Shown here: one piece after another, positions 21,801-33,600 of the stretch
How the letters are laid out: each line of letters begins with the position of its first letter
Numbering within the stretch: position 1 is the first letter of the stretch
Assembly (NCBI GenBank): GCA_910589415.1
Contig: OU342630.1
Location: 67,514,186 to 67,578,185, forward strand
Direction: 5' to 3'
DNA from: Malachius bipustulatus
Lineage: Eukaryota; Arthropoda; Insecta; Coleoptera; Melyridae
DNA: 64,000 bases
Translations under genes and position numbers: made by a program
The notes under the pieces: model-generated
The model's database searches: none
Told to the model about the DNA's origin: nothing
What the model saw: only the letters and a program-made list of their open reading frames with translations

Positions 21801-24158
21801 GACTAGTTCGATTAAAAATATTGTTGCCGAAAATTAAACGTTTCTCTAATAAAAGATCATGCAGCTTTGTAGATATTTTTATTACTTTTCACTAAATCCA
21901 TTCTTAATTCAGGTAGCTCGTTAGGGGCAGCAATGACATACACAATGTGTGGCCTGGTAATTGAGCGCTGGGGCTGGGAGATGGTATTCTATGTAAGCGG
22001 AATATTGGGTACGCTCTGGTTCATCTGTTGGTGGAGCTTGATCTACGATACCCCAGCACAACATCCCCGTATATCACCTAACGAGAGGGCGTTCATAGAA
22101 GCCTCAATCGGAAATGAAGTCACCAAGACCAAGGTAAATGACGTGACACTCACACTATCACCTTCTGACTAGATTAATGCCGCCAACTTTAGTCTCAATA
22201 ATCTCAACGCATCATTTATTCTCAAGAAACTACATGTTGGCGTAATACTACGCATCAACTTAACTTCGCTTTACACAAAAGTGCAAAAATTCTATTAAAT
22301 TTTAAGTAATATATATATTTTTTTAACCACTTATTTGATTCAATTACATTTGATAAGATTTCTTGAGATTTTACGTTTAAATTTAAATTTGCCACTAAAG
22401 GTTCTTTGTAGAACAAATTAGAAACCTTCGCCCAGCGTGGGTCTGACTGATATGATATGCTGATGAGTCCATAACGGACGAAACGGTACCTTCCATGTTT
22501 TCGGTCTTCTCCTCGCATGCTGTGCGAAGGTTTCTAATTTGTTCTGCAAAAAACCTTTAGTGGCAGATTTAAATTAGCACCTAAAATCTCAAGAAAGCTC
22601 ATCAAGTATTATATAATTAAATAAGTAGTTCAAGAAAAATAATAATGATAAATCTTTGTGTAAGGTATTGTATTTTACAGTTTTTTGACCACGAGTCAAA
22701 CAAAGTATCAATAATTAAATGTTTAATATTTTTAGGTAGGCCCGATTCCTTGGCGTAAACTGCTTACATCAGGACCAATGATTGTGAACGGTTTGGCCGA
22801 ATGGGGTGGCTCCTATGGGTTTTTCACTCTCATGACATATTCCCCCACTTATTTCAAATTGATTCATGGAGCGAAAGTGAGAACAGTGAGTTTAAGTTTA
22901 GTCATATTTACATTCCTTTATAATGATTTATTTCTAATCGAATGCTTGGAAGAAACTTACAATAATTTCGTATAATATTCCAATATATTTTTTAAAGGCA
23001 GGATTTTTTTCTGGATTGCCTCACATGGTAAGAATTATAGTAGCACTCATGTGCTCGTTTACGGGAGATTATTTACTTAGAACAAACAGAATGTCAAGAA
23101 CTAATGTCAGAAAGTTGGCGTCAGCCATTGGTAAGTTTATCAGATGAACTTTTTATTTTATATCAATTTTGACCACTAATTTTTAGGTCTATTTGGACAA
23201 GGGATATGCATGTTATCTTTAGCCTATTCAGGATGTAACTATACTATGGCTGTAATGTTTCTGACAATGGCTGTTGCATGTCACGGTACAGTTTCTACGG
23301 GTGTGTTAGCAAATCTAGTAGATATAGCACCAAATTATGCCGGTAAGTTTAAAGACAAATCATTTCCCTAAAATTGATTTCGAAGTCATGAGAGATTTCT
23401 ACGAAACTCTTCAGAAACTCTTCCGATTGTTCCAAAGTTAAATTTTTCAAAATATAAGTAACAAATTTTTAAATCGAAGCTTGCATTCGATGCTTCACAA
23501 CTTGCTAGTCTACTAACTGTGAATACAAATAATTCATAAGTTCTTAACTTTTGGCAGGTATTTCTTTGGGAATTGGAAACACACTGGTCGCTGGTATTGG
23601 TTTTGTTATGCCCGCTATCGTTGGAGCTATAACATTTGAAAGTGTAAGTAGTATATTAAATTATAATGATTTGTTAAATACGTAGGTAATAATTACTCCA
23701 ATAAATTGATAGATTCTAGTATATCTAATATGAACTTCTGCATCCACGCACCTAACAGTTGCGAATTCAAAGGTTCAAATATCATGATGCTTTCTTTTTC
23801 TGTCCATGTGATGCTGTCAAAAAAGCAATCTTCTGACTTCTTAGATGAAGCAGATTTATTTCCTAAGGGTTGATAAATATAATAAAAAAAAACTTCATAA
23901 TTGACGCTTTTCTAAGATGATTTTTTTTAGCAAACTATTGTTCAATGGCAAAAAGTTTACTGGGTGGCTACAGGACAGCTGTTCTTGGCAGGAATTATAT
24001 TTTCCATATTTGCCACATCAGAAATACAAGATTGGAACTTCCAGGACGAAAGAAATTCTGAAGAGAGAAAGGAATTAGTTACAATGAATGAGTGTGGAGA
24101 GAAAAACAAGAAAAATTCTCCACAAAGTAAATCGCCCCTGCTTCCTAGTAAAACGTAA
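15846..24158 (+). CDS. SLC17-type anion/phosphate transporter, copy A (10 exons)
   Basis: Probable exons: 15846-15870, 19800-20065, 21270-21629, 21687-21771, 21913-22133, 22736-22885, 22998-23130, 23187-23342, 23558-23643, 23931-24158. Joined they give 569 codons plus stop with no break, and all introns are GT-AG. The product is a major-facilitator membrane protein of the SLC17 family (organic anion or phosphate, often proton- or sodium-coupled); substrate unknown. Seen: TM1 with LRVNLNMAIV; a long loop full of N-x-S/T sites (exons 2-3); TM2 with GAFFWLHWATQIPGG; WIPPNERSRF after TM4; DTPAQHPRIS; a C-terminal tail with SPLLPSK. Exon 1 was chosen because its 25 nt (MEKKVEIL) end in phase 1, as exon 2 requires, and it recurs in all four copies. 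The TM4 Glu common in the family is Ala. AATAAA lies at 24331. Intron 2 holds a 1-kb foldback insertion. Confidence 0.85.
16038..16115. repeat. tRNA-like / SINE-like fragment in intron 1 of A
   Basis: GCCGGCCGTGGCTGCCTGAG is followed about 50 bases later by GATCGAATCCTG, a box-B-like string. Longer versions occur at the matching places in intron 1 of B (30698-30830) and C (48957-49094), so the sequence predates the gene duplications. Confidence 0.45.
16116..17703. other. Rest of intron 1 of A, nothing recognised
   Basis: AT-rich intron DNA. Open frames of 69-114 codons on either strand have no recognisable motif and no counterpart in introns of B or C. Confidence 0.4.
17704..18586. repeat. 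~0.88-kb repeat unit of unknown class (copy 1)
   Basis: It starts CTACTCCCAACTTTTAATATG and ends near GTTGCATAATATACTATT. It is repeated twice in tandem downstream of gene C (54207-55070 and 55074-55915). An inverted repeat near the start (ACCAGTGCTTTAATG and its complement) and an imperfect ~80-bp hairpin near the end (18,468-18,548, GGCTATTAATACG ... CGTATTAATAGCC) are conserved in the copies. No coding frame is shared. Class unknown. Confidence 0.8.
18616..18899. repeat. 284-bp inverted-repeat element (MITE-like)
   Basis: TATGGCTTGTCCACTGAG at the left returns as its complement at the right. The arms run inward past TATAAACGATTT to an AT-only core. Introns of B and C lack it. Confidence 0.75.
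18900..19799. other. 3' part of intron 1 of A, copy-specific DNA
   Basis: Up to about 19,725 this differs from introns of B and C. From 'acaaacattttttatgttat' on it is paralogous to both and ends in the acceptor CATTAG at 19799. A 164-codon minus-strand frame (19103-19597) was found but has no motif or supporting context. Confidence 0.45.
20155..21154. repeat. 1.0-kb foldback element in intron 2 of A, TA-duplicated
   Basis: Ends are CAGGGTGCACCATGTATCC and its complement, and the arms match nearly throughout. Copy B has the empty site: its intron reads CCATTTATATATTTT where A reads CCATTTA-TA-[element]-TA-TATTTT. This proves a TA target duplication and an insertion after the A/B duplication, or a loss from B. 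A second copy is at 49369-50371. No transposase is encoded. Confidence 0.92.
22345..22607. repeat. Inverted-repeat element in intron 5 of A carrying a ribozyme-like loop
   Basis: Left-arm strings CTTGAGATTTTA, GCCACTAAAGGTTCTTTG and AAATTAGAAACCTTCGC all return inverted on the right. About 85 bases between the arms hold the hammerhead-like core described at 22454-22499. The matching intron of C has only a remnant ('aaagaacctttagtg'). Confidence 0.75.
22454..22499 (+). ncRNA. Hammerhead ribozyme-like motif (type I arrangement)
   Basis: In order: stem I strand GATATG, core CTGATGA (22460-22466), stem II GTCC/GGAC with loop ATAAC, core GAAA (22480-22483), stem III region CGGTACCT, cleavage triplet TTC ending at 22493, and stem I return strand CATGTT (six pairs, two of them wobble). 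An outer GAC/GTC pairing follows after an internal loop. Both invariant core blocks are intact. The weak point is stem III: position 16.2 is T facing C, where a GTC triplet would have paired, so the motif may be slow or decayed. It lies in sense orientation in intron 5 of gene A. Confidence 0.6.
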
Positions 24159-26483
24159 ACTTAAATTTGGTAGATATTTTGAAGTACCTACTTTTTAAAT
24201 TCACATCTCAAGTAATGTCAAATCTTTAAATAATTATACATATTTATTTCCAATATTTATCCTAATAGGTGTAGCAATAATGGTAACCTAAGTGACCATA
24301 AAATAAGTAACTACCTAAATACTAAATTTAAATAAATTATAAGACTAAATCAGAATTGAATATCTTCTGAATCTTCTCAATTGTTGATATCAAGGAGTAA
24401 ATCAAGTAATGGAAAAGGATATGAATCTAGTTGTTCATTTATGACTGCGTGTATTGTTGATTATGTAAAATATCTATGGATTTCTAGGGATTCCAGAAAA
24501 TTTATTTTAAATAATGATCACTGAAATAATGAAGAAATACAAGTTTATTGTTTACCTAAAGTGGAATAGTTTTATATTAAAAATTTTATTTTTACTCGAA
24601 GAATTTTGGTGGTCATTGTTCTAATTTCTAGATTTGTTCTGAAGATTGAGAAGATATTAAATTATAATAAAGTTGATTCTATTGAATGTTTGTAGTGTTA
24701 TTGTATCAATAATATTCTTGTATATGTCTGAAGATGCTGCTTTGAAAGTGGTGAAACACAGTTATAATACAGTAGAATTTTTAATCATTAGTGTTTTATT
24801 TAGCTTTTATAATCATCATTAATCATGAACTAATTATGCATTTAACTGTCAACTATATATTCTAAAAATGTTTTCACTATTTTAATTTAAATTACCTATT
24901 TATTATCTTTAACAGCTGAAGGTAAATAACACTTATTTTCATTATTTTTTTTTACATTCATCATTGAAAATGTTACTTTAGTTTAAAAAAAATGGAATGG
25001 GATCACGTGTATCGAATAATATTTATTTTTGATTATTTTTCTGAACATATTAAGGAATGTTTGATGAAAAATATGAGGAGTGAATGATTTGTTTCAAAAT
25101 TTGAACTGTTTAAGAGCATGTAGCTGGAAAACGATTGAGAACCTATGGGTTAAAAGTTTTACAACGCGTTATATAAAGGCTGATTAAGTTAACGGGCAGA
25201 TTTCTGTGGACGCTTCTGAAGAAGGTATCGACTTTGTGTGAAAATATTGCAATTTTGTCATTCTTGGCACGAAAAGGATTACAAACATGTCAACAAAAGT
25301 CATTAGACGTCGATATTAGCTTCAAAAACGAGCGCAGAAATATGCCTGTTAACTTAATGAACTTTATAATACTGTAAATTAGACTACTTTTATGAGCTTT
25401 TATTTATTATAGGAAATTTTTCTCTACGACGCACCGTTTTTGAGATATATTTAAATAGGCAGCATACTAAAAAAAGGTATCCTGTAATTTTTTTCGTATA
25501 GGCCATAATAGTTTTTCAGTTAATCAGTATTTAGTAAACCGCACATTTTGTATTTTTGATGCGCGCGAATTTTTACTTATTTTTAATTTTAGGCACGCAG
25601 CGTTTGGAAGTAATTTAACTTCTCGAAAACAAAAAAAAAAAAATAAAACAGAAAGGAAAATCAAAAAGGGTTTGAAGAGACATAAAATATTTTATTTCAT
25701 ACTAATACATTATAACTAGATAAACGCTTGGTTACCGTAACTAAACTGCTCAACAAATGAAACGTTACATGACCAAATTTGCCCTAACTTTGGCACTGAT
25801 AAAATTTGGCTTGTTTCGAGCAATTCAATTTTTGTTTCGAGTGTTCACTAGTTCAATCCCTTGTTTATCCGTCCGTATGTTTGCAAGAACTTGGTACTTC
25901 ACACAAAATTTATATAGGGTGGTAAATAAAACAGTTCAAAATCTCAGAAAGTTCAGCTTGCTCCCATTTGATCAAAGATTTTTCTTTTTAAATTTCAACA
26001 CAAAGATCATGAAGATGGACCTCATATCTCAAAACGGTTTTCGAATTTTCCGATTATTTTTTTTATTTACAGGGTGATCTCAAAATAACTACTTTTTGGT
26101 GTAGCAATGATAACTTTGTTACCCGTGACCCGATTTTCAAAATGTAGGGCTCATTTTAAAGCTAAAGCTTCAAGGAAGAATACGCAAGATTGATAATCGA
26201 CTAAGGACAAAAATTTAAAATACAGGGTTGTATTAAAACTAACCCAAATCTAAATGGCTTCCGAAATCTGATATTAAGGAAAATTTGAAATAAAGTTAAG
26301 TTGCTTTCAAATAAACCATTCATTCTGAATAATTCAAGATGTTCTTCGCTTGCATGAGTTAAGAATTGTTGACATAAGAACAAAATTACAACTTCGTGTT
26401 TTCGAATGAGGTAGCCGCTTTGTTATTATTAGGCTTATTGTTTATCATATTATGGATGTCACTATTATTGATTGTTGTTTGAC
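24159..26483. other. Intergenic DNA after gene A
   Basis: The first ~750 bases are paralogous to DNA after genes B and C (3' UTR and beyond), including 'ctagttgttcatt' type blocks shared with 56,300-56,400. A MITE lies at 25172-25369. The rest (about 25,400-26,483) holds no recognised gene. Frames at 25757-26077 and 26201-26383 lack motifs. Confidence 0.45.
25172..25369. repeat. ~200-bp MITE-like element
   Basis: Ends ATAAAGGCTGATTAAGTTAAC and an inverse ending ACTTTATAAT. The same family is at 56026-56223, where the ends match better (AAAGGCTCATTA / TAATGAGCCTTT). Confidence 0.65.
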
Positions 26484-27247
26484 GGCCATAATTTAAAATT
26501 ACTTTGGATTATACAGAGTGTCCCATATGACAGTGGCATATCAAAGTTATGTTTTTTTAAATGGAATGCTCCTATGTTATTGCATTTTTAGATTGTCTGA
26601 GAAGAGAAAATAAGATTGGCTTTTACAGTTGGTGCTTAAATTCAGAAGTTTTTGAGTTATAAACAAGTGAAAATCGTCATTTTTCAAGTTTAAGGCCCTG
26701 TATAACGAAAACGGCTGAAGATAGAGAAAAACGGCTTACATGTCCATCCAATGATGTAGATGAAATGTTTATACAGGGTGATAAAAAATTTGAAAAATTC
26801 TGAGATTTCTCCACGCGTCGCCAAATAAAAAAATCAAAGAAAGTAGAAATGTTTCTACACAATAGGATAGTACATAAAAAGTTAAAATAGGGACATGTAA
26901 GCCGTTTTTCTCTATCTTCAGCCGTTTTCGTTGTACAGGGCCTTAAACTTGAAAAATGACGATTTTCACTTGTTTATAACTCAAAAACTTCTGAATTTAA
27001 ACACCAACTGTAAAAGCCAATCTTTTTTTCTCTTCTCAGACAATCTAAAAATGCAATAACATAGGAGCATTCCATTTAAAAAAAAACATAACTTTGATAT
27101 GCCACTGTCATATGGGACACTCTGTATACTCCAAAATAATTTTAAATTATAGCCATTGTGATTCTATACTTGAATTTTCAAAAAGTTTTCTCAAAAAGTC
27201 CATCGTATAGCCTACAGAGACCGCTTCAAATAAGCTGGGACACCCTG
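26484..27247. repeat. Foldback element upstream of gene B
   Basis: The left arm from 'ggccataatttaaaatta' returns inverted to about 27,150. The right side extends to GGGACACCCTG with TA following, while the left outer end is missing. It is close in sequence to 1-780 and 59560-60240. It lies just upstream of the duplicated promoter block of B. Confidence 0.85.
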
Positions 27248-27670
27248 TATATAATTTAAATTAAATTAATTTAACTTAATTTAATCAGTAAAGCGTATAT
27301 TTTTTTACAGTATGGGCTCCCACAATGCTAATTTTGATTTGAACATTTTGATTCAACGATTAATATTATCTGACGGCATTATATGGCAGATAATTTGGAA
27401 ATAAGTACAGAAGTCCATATAGTAGAACTCAAAATAATGCGCTAATTGGGTACATATTATCAAATTGTCATAGATAATAAAATAGAGCAACAGTTTGCTT
27501 ATAAAGGTTTGGGTAAATAAAATATCAGCATGACGATTAGTTCAGTTATTTTTGTTTAGTCTCAATATAGCGTTTCCAAAAGAACCAGTTTTAAAAACTA
27601 AGCGAATTTTTTTTTAAATTTATTTTTAACCGCCACAAGCAGATATCATATACCTACTAACAGCGCCATA

Positions 27671-30600
27671 ATGGAGAAGAAAGTAGAAATTTTAGGTATG
27701 TACTAGACTTATTTTAAGATACGTTCGTATATTTTTGTTGTTAAATTTTCAATTTTACCTCGTTGTATTATTAACATTAAAAGGGTTAGGTAGATAGATT
27801 ACTTATACCAAAGAAAAAAAACCTTCTTGCGCATCAATCGCAGAAATAGTGTATTTTAATGCGATTCAATTCTGAATATTTTCACCGCTTTTTAAATTGG
27901 CTTTCTGAAATTTTCCATATTCAGGTGATATTCGCGTAGTGGCTTACTGACAATTGCATTTCATTTCGTTTTAAACCGTGCCTTAGAATGAATTTTTTAA
28001 TTTAACAAAACAAAAAAAACTTTGGCAAAATTGAACAATTTGGCCCCATTTCCTACGCCCGCCACTGGCTAACTTTACTTAAAAAATACTATTTTTTAGA
28101 CTACCTTTAATAGAACGGAAAAAGTGAAAGGGGAGCTTTGAAAACCGAAAATTTTAAATTTTAGAGGAATAAACATAATATGTAAAAATATTCTAATATC
28201 TCCGCCATTTTTATTATTTCCTTCTTGAAATCTGTGAATTTTAAAGTTTATTAGTATAGTTGTCTACTGGAAAAATTTTCGTTCAATTTCTTCAAAAATA
28301 TGTTCATAAACAGCTATAGAAATTTAGCCTTTTTTCCCTTTTCCTACCCACGCCACTGGCTTAATAATAAAAATATTGCAAATTTTATTGCAATATTTTA
28401 ACTCAATATTTTATAACTCAAATTTCAAATAATTTTCTTCCAGTAATGTTAATTTCGTTTAAAAGTTTTTGTTTCTAACTGGCTTATTTAGGGGTTCAAA
28501 ATCTATCAATTTTTCTAAAATTGAAAAGGCCGCCATTTTGGAACGGCTCTTTAGATTTAACTCAAATGCAATACCAGACGACTACTTGCAGTTATCTTAC
28601 TACCAAAAATATTTCAGCCCCCTAGATTGGAAACTGCGACCAGAAACCGTGCCTCATACCCGTTTATTGAGGACGACAACACTTTTCGAAAATCATCCAA
28701 ACTCATCAAATGTCCACCGACTACTTTTTCGTGATCTGGGGGTCAGGATCGGTGGACATTTGATGAGTTTGGGTGATTTTCGAAAAGTGATGTCGTCCTC
28801 AATAGTGTATTTTTTTATTAAAAAATACACTAAAATGGTACTGTATGACTTTTATAGGAAGGCGAGAGTTTGACGAGAATTGGTTAGTGCGCAGCGATCG
28901 GTCATAAAATCCATAAATGTTTATTGTCCAATATCAACAATGTTAGTCGGTGTCCGCGTAAAAAAACAACCAACCAGATAAGGCTGATAAGAGTAACTCC
29001 GCCGTTCATCGAACAGGTAAAAAGTCAGTGGTGGTACTGTTTATCTCGTGTAGTATTTATTTGAAACAGGTAGAGTTTCTGTCGTCGTGTCGTGACCTCT
29101 TTTCGTGTAAAATTGGTAAAAAAAGTGAAGATCACTTGTTTGACTGACCAAGTATATAAGTATACAAGGTGTCCAGGTATGAGTGTAAGAGCTACACGTG
29201 GCGATCTTCCTTGGACTATTTTGAGTAAAAAATCTTAATACAATAATGCTCTAAACCTCTTCACGGTGCCACAGGAGGTCATCAAAGTTAGAAATTCTGG
29301 GTCACAAATATGAATATTATTGAACTTCTGTTTCCTTTTTCAGTTAAGGTTAACATTTTTAAAGACTTTTGCAAAGTCTTATTTCATTTAATTTTCGTAA
29401 CAGTGCAATTATTAACTTTTTAACATTTCTAAAAAAAAAAAATAGGAAATGTTAAAAAAGTCAATAATTGCACTGTTACGAAAATTAAATGAAATAAGAC
29501 TTTGCAAAAGTCTTTAAAAATGTTAACCGTAACTGCAAAAGGAAACAGAAGTTCAATAATATGCATATTTGTGACCCAGAATTTCTAACTTTGATGACCT
29601 CCTGTGGCACCGTGAAGACGTTTAGAGCGTTATTGTATTAAGATTTTTTACTAAAAATAGTCCAAGGAAGGTCGCCACGTGTAGCTCTTAAGCTTTGTCC
29701 ACACCAAAGAAACACAGAGGAACATTTTGTTGCTGGTTGCCGCAACCTGTTTATGGAAACAGAAACAACAGCAAAAGTTTCGTAAACATTCTGTCCACAC
29801 CAAGGTAATTCAGTTTTGTGAATGTTTCGTTGTGTTGCCGCAACAGAAAACGTTGTGTCTACACCAGTGCAGTGTATGTTTCTAAACAATGTGGTACGAC
29901 GAAGAAGATTTACAGGCAGCAGCAGCTGCAATTGTAATTATTTTACAAAAACACAAAAAACGAGTCCGTAAATGTTGGACTAGACGAAGTCTTTTAGACA
30001 GAAAGACACATGGTGTCATACGTCACATTATATTTTCTGTCGTCCATTTAAACGGCATTATTTTTATTATTAATTAATGTGTTTTTATTATTATAATATA
30101 CTGAACGAAGGTATTAGCTGATGTTTTCGGCAACTACCCGACGGCTTCACGACGCAAGTTTCGAGCTTTGGGAACAACCAACAACGTGTCCACACTGATA
30201 AAAATACCGTTGAGAAACAAAAAATGTTTACCAATGTTTCTATTATTTCTTTGATCTTTGCCGCTAAATATGGAAACAAGCAACTTATAGGAACTTTTGT
30301 TGCTGCAACCATAAACAATGAGGAACTTCAATAAACTTTTGGCAACATTCAGAAACAAGTTCCAGGAACAAGCAACATAAACATAATGTTCCTATGTGTT
30401 GCTTTCGGTGTGTACAAGGCTTTACACTCATACCTGGACACCCTGTATTAAAAAATATATCTATAATGAATAAACGAGAGGTTATATCAGCACGAAGCCG
30501 GCGAATTATTTTTATGTGCGCGGCGCCACTGATGTGATTTCTAGTCTGATATGGTCGAACAGCGTTTATCAGTTGTATGGGTGGAACAATTAAAGCCGGC

Positions 30601-33600
30601 AAGATGCGTAGTTCACGCCCAGATTCTTGCCTTCCTATAAAAATCATAGTATATAATAATAACTCGAACTTCTCAACGTGAGAGATTATAATAATGCTGC
30701 CGGCGGAGGCTGCCTCAAAGCTATACTTACAGGGGTACCTATATGAAAATCTACTTGTTATCGTGATCGAATCCTGCACCGTGATCAAGGGTAGCGGGAG
30801 CTCAGTCGGTATAGCGCCTGCAAAGTAACGTAAAAATTCAGAAAAACAAATATAGGGTGTTGAAGAACTCATGAAAAATATTATTAAAGATACGTTACTA
30901 TCAGCATTAAAAACACATATCGCTGTCAATTTTGTTCTAGCTTTTCTTCTAGCTTCTTAGACGTAATATTTTCCTCTGAAATTTATAAATACTTATATCG
31001 GAAGGTAGGTACCTATTTTATTAATGTATAGTTTGTTAGACATACCTATAAATACCTACGGAGATATTTGTTTCATTTTTCAAATAAAGCAAAGAAATAT
31101 CATTTTTAATGTTCACGAGTGAATCACAAAATCACATCAGTTTAAAAATTTTTTCTCGACAGGTAAATTTTGGCACATTGACCAACAATATTAGATATAG
31201 GTGCAGCCCACCAATCTAATGGGGCGGAAAATTTATCTTTTTATGTGATTTTTAATATACATACACAATATTTCCTAATATAGCATTGGAGGCGACGTGT
31301 GTGCGGACGTGTCTACGTCCAAGACCACAACGTTTGATTTTTTATTTTGCAACGTCATCTGTGTTAATCTGAATCTTGATACAAACATTTTTTTATGTTA
31401 TTATAAATTAATGAATTTTCTACTCCATTTTCCTAATTTTGGAATACATTAGATCATGAGGGGTGCTGCAAAGCCCGCACTGTGCTCTGGTTTTTGGTGT
31501 TTACTGGATTCTCGATGAACTACATGCTAAGAGTTAACTTGAATATGGCAATCGTCTCCATGGTAACACAAAAAGTACTTCCAGCTTCCAATAGCACCGT
31601 CGTGGTCAATGAGTGCTTTGCTGCTGCCAACTCTTCTGTATTATATTCATCACTCAGTGGTGATGACAAAAAATTAAATTTGAATCAAACCGGTGACGTA
31701 CGCAACTATACTCTTAATGTAAGTAATTTTACTGCAAGCAACTGGGTGTTACTAACTGGAAGTAATTTGCTACTTCCAAAATTTTTTCTCTAGAAATATA
31801 TCCATTTATATATTTTTTGTAACATTAAAAACTTTTCACTGAGCTATCATTAAAGCTCCAACATTCGAATCAGTTTCTCCAGTAATATGTCAGCGATAGT
31901 AATCTTACCACTCTTTTAGCATATCGAACTCCAAAAACAACAATCATCCGTGAAATCAAAAACCACAACTGACTACAGTAATGTCACTTCCTCTAATGAT
32001 ACTGTATCCTTAACCGACCCAACACCTGCCCTTGTAAATGGCAGTTCTCCAACGTTCTCATGGGACGAACACCAACAAGGGTCGATCCTGGGAGCATTTT
32101 TCTGGCTCCACTGGGCCACTCCGATTCCCGGAGGTCTTCTGGCCAACAGGTATGGAACAAAGGCTGTATTTGGTTTTGCTAACTTCGCTGGAGTGTTGTT
32201 TTGTTTTGCTATACCTTCGGCAGCTAAGCTAGGCCCTGGATATCTTATAACTGCTAGACTATTTCAAGGACTGTTCGCTGTAAGACATGTAATATTGTAT
32301 GGTGAGAGGCAACAGTTATTTTTATTATTATTTCAGGGCTTTGCGTGGCCTTCAATGCATCATATGGCTGCCAGATGGATTCCTCCGAATGAGAGAAGTA
32401 GATTTGTGACAGCTTATCTAGGTAAAAAAAAGTTATAGGTATACTTTATTTTTTATTTAGATGGATTCCACCAAGTCAAAATTCTAGGGGAACGATTGGC
32501 AACAAGACTGATTAGGTTGGTTATAGTGATAGTTGTTACCAGAATAGTCACTAGAATAGTTCCTAAACTAATTCAGGTTATGTCTATTACTTGAGATGTC
32601 ATTTCATTTCAAAGTTCAAAAAACGATACCTAAAGGCAATTTTTTCATAAAATTTTAGAGGCATTTATTAGTGTAAGCACCTATATTTACTTTTAAAAGT
32701 CTTATGTACATAGGATTATACCGTTCCCTCCTTAGTTTACCGTAAAAACATTGAAAATAGGAGATTTATAATTGACCAATAGGTACTTACATTATTCAAT
32801 CATTTTTTAAACAATAATTATCTCTAAATATTTAAAGGAATCTGATTGCACTGTATTGTTATTTGATTTGGGAAAACATCTTTTAAAAAGAATATATATT
32901 GTTCATAGCATTTGAGCATTCATTCTCTTCTTTCTTTTGAAATAAATTTACCTCTGTTTCATATTTCATTAATTTTGAATTTAATTTTAGTTTGTCAGTT
33001 TGACAGCTTCAACAAAGTCTTCAATGCGTTCCTTGGAGTTTTTGCTGTGACTAGAGTAGCGGCTGAGGAACCCGACTCAGTTTTCGCAAAACGTCATTAG
33101 ATAAAGTCATGCTAAACAACAGTTAAATTTATGCTCAAAAGATGAATAACTATACACCGTTCACTTATTATAAAAGAATTGGGTTATGGTGTAGGGTGAT
33201 AGAAATCACTGGGTATAATCGCTGTCAATCATTGGCTGGAGTTTGGTTATGTCTCTTTTTTATGAGGTTGAAGTTTTATGGCAAGGAACAGGACATAGTT
33301 GCCAGATGGATTTTTGATATTTTTGGTATTCTTCTTGTTATATTTATATTTACATCTTTGCGGGCTTTTTATTTTGAATTATTTAGTCACATATTGCAAT
33401 CTTCAACTAGAACGCAATGTCGCTGGATCTAAGATCTTAAAATCTTAAGCTTTTCATAAGAGTTTGAGAAAAAGGTTACCATGTAATTTTGCCAAGTTAG
33501 GAAACAACACAAATGTACTTTTTGAATATAAAATAAAAAACTTGAATCAATTATATTAATTTACTTTTAATAAATACATAGCAGGTAATTAAAATATATC

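Larger units (their letters stand above)
29165..30445. repeat. Foldback element split by a Harbinger-like insertion
   Basis: CAAGGTGTCCAGGTATGAG at the left and its complement at the right are both TA-flanked. The arms meet near 29,430. The right arm is interrupted by 731 bp (29691-30421) plus a 3-bp duplication. Without these the palindrome would be 547 bp. Confidence 0.88.

Noticed and set aside
30698..30830. A functional tRNA gene
   Set aside because: The A- and B-box-like strings are in the wrong order and no cloverleaf can be drawn.
30285..30929. 214-codon minus-strand open frame
   Set aside because: It spans the end of a Harbinger-like insert, a foldback end and a SINE-like segment, so it is stitched from unrelated pieces.
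33142..33432. 96-codon frame inside the 2.5-kb TIR element
   Set aside because: Hydrophobic but without transposase or other motif; kept only as part of the mobile element.
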